Assembly: GCA_018829205.1 (NCBI GenBank) | Contig: JAHJUE010000028.1 | Coordinates: forward strand, 1-64,000 | Origin: Bacteroidota bacterium | Lineage (GTDB): Bacteria > Bacteroidota > Ignavibacteria > Ignavibacteriales > Melioribacteraceae | Reading direction: 5' to 3' | DNA length: 64,000 nucleotides | Shown: piece by piece, positions 51,471-59,197 of the stretch | How the letters are laid out: each line of letters opens with the position of its first letter | Position numbering within the stretch: the stretch's first letter is position 1 | Translations under genes and position numbers: made by a program | Notes under the pieces: model-generated | Told to the model about the DNA's origin: nothing | Databases searched by the model: none | The model's input: only the letters and a program-made list of their open reading frames with translations

Positions 51471-52118
51471 TCAATTAATTACAAATCCGGTTGTGATTGT
51501 AAATACTCTGAATTTACCGTTTCTTAAATCGGGCTGAGCGATATTGCTGTCGAAACTTGAAAGAGACATTGTATATCTAAGTTCTAGAAGTATGTCAATA
51601 AACTCTACTTTAAAGCCCATACCGGTTCCGAAGACAATTCCGAAATCGGTTGATTTTACGTCATCAATTGTAACATCACTGTTTGGAATGTCGGTAGCTT
51701 CAAGAGATGATGATAATTTAAATGCGAGAAAAGGACCTAAAAAAATATCGGGTTTAAACCTGTCATTTAATTCGCTGCCGAAATTATATTTTAACAATAC
51801 GGGTATTTCGAAATAATCAAATGATAATTTATAATCACTTACAATAAATTCAGCAGGCAGCTGACTTGAGGCGCCTTTAAGAACATAATTGATTTCGGGC
51901 TGAATGAAGAAACTATTATTTAATTTATGCCGGGTGAATAAACCAATTACGCCGCTAGTACGCGGGTCAAGCCCTTCGTCAAAATCGCTTTTTATTGTAG
52001 TCCAGTTCATTCCCAGTCTCACGCCCCAAACCAGGTTCGAGTTACTGCTTTCTTCCTGCGCATTTACATGACTGCTAAATATTAACAATAGTAAAAAAAG
52101 TAAAATAAATTTTTTCAT
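51471..52118 (-). CDS. PorT-family outer-membrane beta-barrel protein
   Basis: A signal peptide (LFLLLLIFSSHVNAQ) precedes ~195 residues of amphipathic strands: LVWGVRLGMNWTTIKSDF at the start of the barrel, GLFTRHKLNNSFFIQPEINYVLKGA, YFEIPVLLKYNF, and FGTGMGFKVEFIDILLELRYTMSLSS. This is the eight-stranded 'outer membrane beta-barrel/PorT' family of Bacteroidota. Function of this member is unknown. Confidence 0.87.
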   Translation of the reverse strand: MKKFILLFLLLLIFSSHVNAQEESSNSNLVWGVRLGMNWTTIKSDFDEGLDPRTSGVIGLFTRHKLNNSFFIQPEINYVLKGASSQLPAEFIVSDYKLSFDYFEIPVLLKYNFGSELNDRFKPDIFLGPFLAFKLSSSLEATDIPNSDVTIDDVKSTDFGIVFGTGMGFKVEFIDILLELRYTMSLSSFDSNIAQPDLRNGKFRVFTITTGFVIN

Positions 52119-52239
52119 TCAGTCTCCGGATATTATTAACAGCGGAACATTTCCCGGTTTTATTATAAAGAATAATTTCAAAATTAAATATGGTAAAATT
52201 AACAGGCTTTATTTTTACCCTTTGAAAGAAATAACAATA

Positions 52240-53481
52240 TTAATTCTTTTTCCCCGTCAGTTTTATTACCGTAACTTCCGGCGTTGAATTATAACGCACC
52301 GGGGCAAGCGACATACCGAGTCCGCGACTTATAATCATTAAAGTATTTCCGAACCAGAAATCTCCTTTTACATAATTTGTTTCAATATGTGTAATTGAAG
52401 GATTAAAAAAGGGGAACAGAAATGTTAATTGACCGCCGTGCGTATGCCCGGCAAAAATTAAATTATATTTTTTTTCAACCGCTTTGTTGAATATTTCAGG
52501 GCGGGGCTGATGAGTTAAAAGTATTTTAATCTGTTCTTTATCAAAAACATTTAATAAGCTGTCCAAAGCCGTTTCTTCTATTTTTTCAGAATAGGTAAAA
52601 GTTATAAAAGAAACAGCGATTTTCGAAGTATCTCCCACACCGATAATAACGTTTTCATTATGCAGCATTTGTACTTTTTGTTCATTTAAAGCTTCTTTAA
52701 TTTCGCGTCTGCTTCTCGGCGTATCATATCTATAAGCCCAATTATCATGATCGCCGACGCATGAATAAACACCGTGTTCCGCTTTTAATTTGCCCAATGC
52801 TTCGGCGGCGGTGTTAATATATTTCGGAGTTCCCGTAATTACATCGCCTGCTATTAAAATTAAATCGGGATCTGTAGAATTTGCCTTTTCTATAAAATTA
52901 TTAAGTCTGGTTTCGTCTGTAAATCGATCGGCCTGAGTATCGGCAATTAATGTAATTTTAAAACCTTCAAGTTCGGCAGGCAAATTTTCCCGGAAATATT
53001 CAACCGGGCGCACGGAGACATAATTATAATCATAAACAACTCTTGCCGGGACATAAACAAAAAAGAAAGCTGCTACAGTAAGAATAAAACGAGATTCATA
53101 TTTTCTGATTATTGTTTTATATTTTTTATAGAGCGGATAGAATATTAACTTTAACAAATCTATAGGAAGAAAATAAATTAAAGTCTGGAATATTATCAGC
53201 GTAATAATCCAAAAAGGAAAAATTATAAAATAATCAAGAAGCCAGTTTTCGGGCGCGGTAATGGCGTCATTTTGAGTCGCGCGTGCGTAAATCCATAAAG
53301 CAGTGCCGAGAAATGGATACAAATTAAAGAATATAAGTCCGGCAGTTAAAGGAATTTTTATCTTCTTCCGGGAAATTCCGGGATTAATAAATTTTAAAGA
53401 GCCTGTGATTTTTTTTATAAAATAAAATTCAACGGCTAATAAAATTATTAGTATAAGTATAAGTCTAAGCGAAAAGGACAT
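52240..53481 (-). CDS. Membrane-anchored metallophosphoesterase
   Basis: About four membrane helices fill the first ~130 residues, followed by a calcineurin-like domain (~150-410). Metal motifs are LIADTQADRF, LIAGDVITG, VGDHDNWAY, LLTHQPRP and FAGHTHGGQL. Two substitutions are visible against the family: DxH is DTQ, and GNHD is GDHD. The YkuE/YaeI-type relatives act on phosphorylated lipids or nucleotides. The altered ligands may change metal choice or activity. Single gene on the minus strand. Confidence 0.83.
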   Translation of the reverse strand: MSFSLRLILILIILLAVEFYFIKKITGSLKFINPGISRKKIKIPLTAGLIFFNLYPFLGTALWIYARATQNDAITAPENWLLDYFIIFPFWIITLIIFQTLIYFLPIDLLKLIFYPLYKKYKTIIRKYESRFILTVAAFFFVYVPARVVYDYNYVSVRPVEYFRENLPAELEGFKITLIADTQADRFTDETRLNNFIEKANSTDPDLILIAGDVITGTPKYINTAAEALGKLKAEHGVYSCVGDHDNWAYRYDTPRSRREIKEALNEQKVQMLHNENVIIGVGDTSKIAVSFITFTYSEKIEETALDSLLNVFDKEQIKILLTHQPRPEIFNKAVEKKYNLIFAGHTHGGQLTFLFPFFNPSITHIETNYVKGDFWFGNTLMIISRGLGMSLAPVRYNSTPEVTVIKLTGKKN

Positions 53482-53541
53482 TAATTAATTCTAAATTATG
53501 AATGTTGAATGCTAAATTTGAAAAATAGGCTTTTAAGTTTT

Positions 53542-54321
53542 TTATTCAATTATTTCTAATTGTTTGAAAACTTGCAGCGTTAACTTCTTTCTTAAAGGCG
53601 CCATTTTTTCAAATGTATCCGCATCTATATTTAATGCAAACAAATAAACGTTATTATTAGTTTCAAGCCAGCCTATATACCACCCGATATAATTCCCGTC
53701 TTCTTTTTTTCCGCCTCCTGTTTTCGCGCGCAGAATGTAATTGCCGGTTGAATCGTTTATAAGTATTTCTTTTACAATGTCTATTGATCTTTGCGAGACA
53801 GGAAGTTCGTTTTCATAAAGTTTTTTTATGAATAAAACTTGTTCATCGGCTGAAATTTTAAGTGAATTATCAAGCCAGTAATAATCTTCCTTTTCACCGA
53901 TTGTTTTATTACCGTAATCAAAAATATTTAAAAAGTGCTGTGATTTTTCTCTTCCTAATCTGCGCGCCAATTCTCTGTACCACGGAACAACAGAGAATTG
54001 TATCGCGGATCTTAATGTATGATCACGGTTCCAGTTTTCATTCCATGTTTTTACGCTGTCCCATGGTATAATAAAATCGGCGTCTTTTATTATTCCGGTT
54101 TCCAGTCCAATTAATGAATTTGGAATTTTAAATGTTGAGGCGGGAAGAAATCTCACCGCGCATCTTTCCGGATTATACTTTATAAATTGCTGGTTATTAA
54201 AATCATATAAAACAAAAGCGGCATTATAGCCTTTAAAGATTTCGGAAATATCATTTTCAGTATTCTGCGCATGCAGAAATAATGTAAAAGTAAATAGCAA
54301 TAAAGCAGTAATAGTTTTCAT
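53542..54321 (-). CDS. Class D (OXA-like) beta-lactamase
   Basis: A signal peptide (LLLFTFTLFLHAQ) leads to a 240-residue class D enzyme with every expected motif: S62-T-F-K65 (nucleophile and carbamylated lysine), S110-V-V, Y136-G-N, W149-L (carbamate-binding Trp), K200-T-G and the GWYIGW strand. It should acylate and hydrolyse beta-lactams, although family members also include BlaR-like sensors and poorly active enzymes. Its ATG overlaps the stop of the upstream crotonase gene by one base, so translation is coupled. Nothing around it suggests a mobile element. Confidence 0.9.
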   Translation of the reverse strand: MKTITALLLFTFTLFLHAQNTENDISEIFKGYNAAFVLYDFNNQQFIKYNPERCAVRFLPASTFKIPNSLIGLETGIIKDADFIIPWDSVKTWNENWNRDHTLRSAIQFSVVPWYRELARRLGREKSQHFLNIFDYGNKTIGEKEDYYWLDNSLKISADEQVLFIKKLYENELPVSQRSIDIVKEILINDSTGNYILRAKTGGGKKEDGNYIGWYIGWLETNNNVYLFALNIDADTFEKMAPLRKKLTLQVFKQLEIIE

Positions 54322-55079
54322 TAATTACTCTTCTTAAAATTATTTATATAATTATTTGAAAATTCTGATAATATTAATTCGCCGCTTATCCCGGCACGCT
54401 TTTCTAATAGACTGTCCCAGTCTTCAGTACCTTCCCATAATACTTCTTTTAATTTATTCATGGCATCCTTACTTCCGGCGGCCAGTTTCTCCGAAAGCTT
54501 TTGTATTGCCGAATCAAGTTCTTCAACCGTATTATATATTTCGTTATACAATCCTTTTTCTTTTGCCCATTGTGCGGGATACCATTCATAATCAATCGAC
54601 ATTTGCGAAAAAGCGCTTTTCCCGATTTTTCTTTCTACGGCAGGACCGACAACAAACGGTCCAATTCCCAAAGCAAGCTCACTTAACTTAACCGAGGCTG
54701 AAGAATGAGCAAATGAATAATCTGCCGCCGCGGCAATGCCCACACCGCCCCCGACGGCTTTGCCATGTATACGCGCAATAATTAATTTCGGGCATTTACG
54801 CATCGAATTTATTAGTAATGCAAAACCCATAAAAAAGTTTTTACCTGTTTCAAAATCTTTTATTTCAAGAAGCTCGTCAAAAGAAGCTCCCGCGCAGAAT
54901 GCTTTATTGCCCTCGCTTTTTAATACAATAATTTTTACGTCATCGTTAATTGAGAGTTGACTGAATTTATCAGCTAGCTCACGTAATAGTTTTCCCGGCA
55001 AAGAATTGCTTTTGGGGTGATAAAAAATTATTTCCGCAATTCCGTTATTTATTTTTACTTCTACATTTCCGTTTTGCAT
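54321..55079 (-). CDS. Enoyl-CoA hydratase/isomerase (crotonase) family protein
   Basis: The 252 residues have the crotonase core: NKAFCAGASFDELLEI (oxyanion), ARIHGKAVGGGVGIAAAADYSFA, and VKLSELALGIGPFVVGPAVERKIG. The catalytic Glu of the hydratase motif GGGxELA is Gly here (GGGVGIA), while the second Glu (LSELALG) is kept. This pattern fits an isomerase or an altered acyl-CoA reaction more than a normal hydratase. It is first in an operon with the beta-lactamase gene. Confidence 0.85.
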   Translation of the reverse strand: MQNGNVEVKINNGIAEIIFYHPKSNSLPGKLLRELADKFSQLSINDDVKIIVLKSEGNKAFCAGASFDELLEIKDFETGKNFFMGFALLINSMRKCPKLIIARIHGKAVGGGVGIAAAADYSFAHSSASVKLSELALGIGPFVVGPAVERKIGKSAFSQMSIDYEWYPAQWAKEKGLYNEIYNTVEELDSAIQKLSEKLAAGSKDAMNKLKEVLWEGTEDWDSLLEKRAGISGELILSEFSNNYINNFKKSN

Positions 55080-55418
55080 TTATAATTCCGTCGTAATTTA
55101 TTTTGTTTATAAACGTAAATAATTTCTATAAAAGTTAATTAATTAGGAGGTATAATTCAGCATAATACAAAAGAAAAGTTTTAGCGAATTTAATTAATAA
55201 ACAAAAATGATTATGCAAAAATTAGGTGTTTTATTTACAAATTATGTTTAATATTAATATGACAGAATTGTCTTTTAATGTATTCCTCTTTATTTCAAAT
55301 AAATTTATTGTTGATTGTTTATGGCCTTTAAACTTATTCTGCGGATGATACGGTTTATTAAAAACTTCCTTCAAGAGAGACCACACTTTACCTTCAAAAA
55401 AATATATAGAGGAAAACT
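55080..55418. other. Promoter region before the porin-symporter operon
   Basis: Divergent 339-base region, AT-rich, with no gene. GACA-GAAT-TGTC at 55261-55272 is a short imperfect palindrome. GGAGG at 55146-55151 is not followed by a start codon. I see no sigma-54 or TAnnTTTG element I would defend. The last 10 bases carry the AGAGGAA binding site for the gene at 55419. Confidence 0.35.
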
Positions 55419-56651
55419 ATGGGCAGATCTGCAATTACAATTATTATACTATCATTAACTTTTAACTTATTAGCGCAGGAAAAAACAAAAGACAAAAACG
55501 AAGATGAATTTTATATTGGGTTTAAAGGTTTTGTAAAAACCGATATAATGATTGATTCAAGACAAACAGTTACATCACGCGAAGGACACTTCCTCCTTTA
55601 CCCACAGCCGGAAGTAAAAGATATTAATAACGAAGATATCAATGAGAAAGCTAACCTCAATATGCTTTCTATACAAACCCGTTTAACCGCTGAAATAAAA
55701 GGTCCCAAAGCGTTCGGCGCAAAAACAAGCGGTCTTATTGAAGGAGCGTTCTTTGGTCACTCCGACGGTGATATTAATGGATTTAGATTACGTCACGCAT
55801 TCCTAAAACTCGATTGGGGTAAATCATCATTGTTGATCGGTCAATATTGGAATCCGATGTTTATAACCGAAGTTTTCCCCGGTGTTATCTCTTTTAATAC
55901 AGGTGTTCCGTTTCAGCCTTTCGCCAGAAACCCGCAAATCAGGTTTGTTCAAAAAATGGAAAACGTTGAATTAGCATTTACCGCGGCTGCTCAAAGAGAT
56001 TTTGCAAGTACCGGACCGTTTGGCACTTCAACTTCTTATTTAAGAAATTCCGTAATGCCGATATTGGACGTGAACTTAAAATACATATCTCAAAACCTGG
56101 TGGCGGGCGCCGGTGTAAATTTGAAATCGTTGACACCAAGAATTGTAAGTACAAACGGATTTAAAACAGATGAATCCGTTACAAGTATTTCAACAATGGC
56201 ATTCGCGAAAATTTCGGAAGATAATTTTACAATTAAACTGGAAGGCGTTTACGGCGAGAACCTAACCGATTTATTAATGTTGGGAGGATATGCCGTAAAA
56301 TCTGTTGATGCGGTAACTGCGATTGAAGAATATACGGGGATTAAAACTTTGTCGGCATGGACGGATTTATCATTCGGCAAGCAGATTAAGTTCGGGTTGT
56401 TTGCAGGATATACAAAAAATCTGGGCGCTGATGAAAATTTAACAGGTACTTATTATTCACGAGGAAGTAATATTGAAAGCGTAATTAGGGTTTCCCCTCG
56501 GGTTCAGTATAGATCGGGCAATACGGAATTTGCCTGTGAAGTAGAATATACTTCTGCAGCTTACGGAATACCCGATATTAAAGGAGAAGTGCTGAATACT
56601 ACTAGTGTTTCAAATTTAAGATTATTAGTCGCGGCATATTTATTTTTCTAG
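55419..56651 (+). CDS. Outer-membrane porin-like protein
   Basis: A signal peptide (IIILSLTFNLLAQ) is followed by ~390 residues of alternating amphipathic strands (LLIGQYWNPMFITEVFPG, FTIKLEGVYGENLTDLLMLGGY, IKFGLFAGYTKNLGAD), ending in VAAYLFF with the C-terminal Phe typical of barrels inserted by BamA. The N-terminal GFVKTDIMIDSRQT resembles porins that carry small acids or sugars. It is first in a run of four co-directed genes with a symporter, so it probably admits the same substrate through the outer membrane. Confidence 0.78.
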   Translation: MGRSAITIIILSLTFNLLAQEKTKDKNEDEFYIGFKGFVKTDIMIDSRQTVTSREGHFLLYPQPEVKDINNEDINEKANLNMLSIQTRLTAEIKGPKAFGAKTSGLIEGAFFGHSDGDINGFRLRHAFLKLDWGKSSLLIGQYWNPMFITEVFPGVISFNTGVPFQPFARNPQIRFVQKMENVELAFTAAAQRDFASTGPFGTSTSYLRNSVMPILDVNLKYISQNLVAGAGVNLKSLTPRIVSTNGFKTDESVTSISTMAFAKISEDNFTIKLEGVYGENLTDLLMLGGYAVKSVDAVTAIEEYTGIKTLSAWTDLSFGKQIKFGLFAGYTKNLGADENLTGTYYSRGSNIESVIRVSPRVQYRSGNTEFACEVEYTSAAYGIPDIKGEVLNTTSVSNLRLLVAAYLFF

Positions 56652-56694
56652 AATACGAATAAAACAAAATTCAATAATTCTTTACGAGGTTATT

Positions 56695-57402
56695 ATGTCA
56701 GGAGACAAACAATACGAAGTAAATTTCTTTAAACCTCTATCTGATCACGCGAAGGCAAATAAGAAATTAATATTAATCTTGGCGGCTATTTGGGGATTCG
56801 CAGTTTTCGGGTTTCAAATTGCTCTTATTTTATTAAACGAACCGACACCTGAAAATAGTTATACGGTATTTGAATCTGTTTGGCCGGCTGTTGTAGAAGA
56901 TGAAAATCCGGACGCCGAAAAACAGAAAGATTTTGCCAAAACACTTCTTTATGTTTTAGGTAAAAATATTGTTGTAAGCGATGATCACAAAACAATTTTA
57001 AGGAATACGTTAAGCTGGACATTATTCAGCATGCAGGCGGATTCAATGAAATATATTTTTCAAAAAGAACCCGGCAAAGAAACATATGATTATGCCGCCG
57101 AGACAATAGGTTTAACATCGACAGGTTTCGATAAAATAATGATTGATTTGCTTCCGTTTTCGTTAAAAAAAGTTGAAAACGAAATCTTAAGCGATGAAAA
57201 TATAAATGCAATCCCGGGTATAATGAAACTTTATTTAGTGCATAATCAAAATGTTCTAACCGATTTTAAGTTTCTTGGTTTTCCGTTTCACTATTGGTAC
57301 ACAGCTCAATTTTTACTGATACTGTTTGTTGTTTTGTGTTTTGTCTATGCCTTCGTAATAGAGAAAACAAACACCAAACATACTTTTGTTGAAGAAACTT
57401 AA
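56695..57402 (+). CDS. DUF4212-like symporter small subunit with a large insert
   Basis: DUF4212 proteins are ~90-residue two-helix partners of acetate-type sodium:solute symporters. Here helix 1 (KKLILILAAIWGFAVFGFQIALILL, ~24-47) and the second half (FKFLGFPFHYWYTAQFLLILFVVLCFVYAFVIEK, ~193-224) fit, but ~145 extra residues separate them. The insert is helical and acidic and contains no membrane segment (PDAEKQKDFAKTLLYVLGK, DDHKTILRNTLSWTLFSMQ). It should lie outside the membrane, in the periplasm, as a novel extracytoplasmic domain. The gene starts 44 bases after the porin and 31 before the symporter. Confidence 0.75.
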   Translation: MSGDKQYEVNFFKPLSDHAKANKKLILILAAIWGFAVFGFQIALILLNEPTPENSYTVFESVWPAVVEDENPDAEKQKDFAKTLLYVLGKNIVVSDDHKTILRNTLSWTLFSMQADSMKYIFQKEPGKETYDYAAETIGLTSTGFDKIMIDLLPFSLKKVENEILSDENINAIPGIMKLYLVHNQNVLTDFKFLGFPFHYWYTAQFLLILFVVLCFVYAFVIEKTNTKHTFVEET

Positions 57403-57432
57403 TATCAAATAAAATTTTAATCGGAGGTTGTT

Positions 57433-59124
57433 GTGAATATTTTACTAAAGTTTATAAATGCCTTTATAATTCTTTCGATTTTTACCGGGAATGTTTTTGC
57501 AGACAGCGCAACAAAATTGGAAGGTGAGTTTAAAGTAGGGCCGGCAGTTATTCTAATTATTCTGCTTGTAACATTTGTAATGGTCGGTATATTTAACAGG
57601 GCTAAAGACACATCAACGTACTGGGCGGCGGGAAGAAAAATATCACCCATAGGCGCGGGTATGGCAATTGCCTCAAACTGGATGAGCGCGGCTTCATTTT
57701 TAGGTATGGCCGCAATTATGTACGGCTCGGGTTATCACGGACTTTCATATGTAGTGGGCTGGACAGGCGGTTACGTGTTATTATTAATTTTAATGGCAGG
57801 CCAAATAAGACGATACGGCAAGTATACGGCTGCGGATTTTATAGGCGACCGTTATTATTCGCAAGGATTAAGAGGATTCGGAGCCGGGCTTGCGATCTTT
57901 ATTTCATTCTCATACTGTGTCGGTCAATTTGCCGGTATCGGTTTAATGTTTAAATGGATTCTCGGAATTGATTATACATGGGCTGTACTTATCGGCGCAT
58001 CCGTAGTTTTGGCTTATACCTTAATTTCCGGTATGCTTGGCGTGACCAAAAATATGCAGATTCAATACGTAATAATTATCATTTCATTTTTGGTTCCGCT
58101 TTTTATTCTTACTTATAAATTCGGTTATTTTTTCTGGCTGCCCGAAGTCGGTTACGGATCACTTGTTTCGGATATAGTAACAGGTATTGCGCCGGGAAAA
58201 GGAATAACAGCAATGGGACATGATTTTGCGATACTGCCTTCACCGGAATTTGCAATGCCATGGGATCCGGCAACAGGACAAACGGCGTTTCAGTGGATTG
58301 CTATTTGTTTTTCATTAATGATAGGAACGGCCGGATTACCTCATGTAATTCAAAGATTTTATGTAGTGCCCCGCGCAAGAGACGCGAGATGGTCGGTTGT
58401 TTGGGGATTGTTTTTTATTTGTATTCTTTACTGGAGCGCTCCCGTTTACTCTGCTTTCGGAAAAATACTTTCGTCTAATCCCGCAGTTGGTAAGCTTGCA
58501 CAGGACGCGATTGTAATTTATACCTCCCAGCTTGGAGATGTGCTTCCTCTTATAACGGGACTGCTTGCCGCAGGGGCGGTATCCGCGGCATTCTCTACTG
58601 TATCGGGTTTATTGGTAGCCGGCGCTTCGGCTTTTTCGCATGATTTATATTTTAAAGTTATAAATCCGAACGCGAATGAAAAAACTCAAATGCTTATGGC
58701 GAGACTAGGAACAATTCTAATGGCCGCCGCAGTTGCGATAGTCGCATTAATGAACCTAGGATTAATCGCTCAATTGGTTGCTGTTGCCTTTTCGCTTGCC
58801 GGATGCACAATCTTTCCGTTATTCCTTTTAGGAATTTGGTGGAGCGGTTCAAACAGGGCCGGCGCCTGGGGAGGATTAATAGCAGGAACTTCAATCTCTT
58901 TAATCGCATTGGTTTATTTTATAGCAAGCAAATTCGGAGCGGTTTTACCGGGGGCTGAGTTTATAACTTATTATTTGAATCCCTGGTACTTTGCTATATT
59001 CGGCGCGCCGATAGCAATCTTTACAAATATTATCGTATCAAAATTATCAAAAGAAGATACGCCGCTGGAAATAAAAAAATTCTTAGCGGAAAAAGTTCAT
59101 AATTATAAAGTTGAAGAAAATTAA
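57433..59124 (+). CDS. Sodium:solute symporter, acetate/carboxylate type
   Basis: A 563-residue, ~13-helix member of the SSS family. It has the VC_2705/ActP features: STYWAAGRKISPIGAGMAIASNWMSAASFLGMAAIMYGSGYHG, QIRRYGKYTAADFIGDRYY, PHVIQRFYVVPRARDARWSVVWG and a late AAGAVSAAFSTVSGLLVAGASAFSHDLY. Such transporters take up acetate, propionate or pyruvate with Na+ or H+. It starts at a GTG behind CGGAGG. An N-terminal hydrophobic segment before helix 1 may be a signal-like helix. It follows its putative small subunit directly and is closed by a terminator. Confidence 0.9.
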   Translation: MNILLKFINAFIILSIFTGNVFADSATKLEGEFKVGPAVILIILLVTFVMVGIFNRAKDTSTYWAAGRKISPIGAGMAIASNWMSAASFLGMAAIMYGSGYHGLSYVVGWTGGYVLLLILMAGQIRRYGKYTAADFIGDRYYSQGLRGFGAGLAIFISFSYCVGQFAGIGLMFKWILGIDYTWAVLIGASVVLAYTLISGMLGVTKNMQIQYVIIIISFLVPLFILTYKFGYFFWLPEVGYGSLVSDIVTGIAPGKGITAMGHDFAILPSPEFAMPWDPATGQTAFQWIAICFSLMIGTAGLPHVIQRFYVVPRARDARWSVVWGLFFICILYWSAPVYSAFGKILSSNPAVGKLAQDAIVIYTSQLGDVLPLITGLLAAGAVSAAFSTVSGLLVAGASAFSHDLYFKVINPNANEKTQMLMARLGTILMAAAVAIVALMNLGLIAQLVAVAFSLAGCTIFPLFLLGIWWSGSNRAGAWGGLIAGTSISLIALVYFIASKFGAVLPGAEFITYYLNPWYFAIFGAPIAIFTNIIVSKLSKEDTPLEIKKFLAEKVHNYKVEEN

Positions 59125-59130
59125 ATATTT

Positions 59131-59165
59131 AAGCCCCGCTAAAATTGCGGGGCTTTTAATTTTTT
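59131..59165 (+). terminator. Rho-independent terminator after the symporter
   Basis: AAGCCCCGC (59131-59139) pairs perfectly with GCGGGGCTT (59147-59155) around seven bases, followed by TTAATTTTTT. It separates the symporter from the sensor gene, which therefore may have its own promoter or depend on read-through. Confidence 0.85.
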
Positions 59166-59197
59166 AAAACAATATTAAATAAATTTTTATAAAAGCT

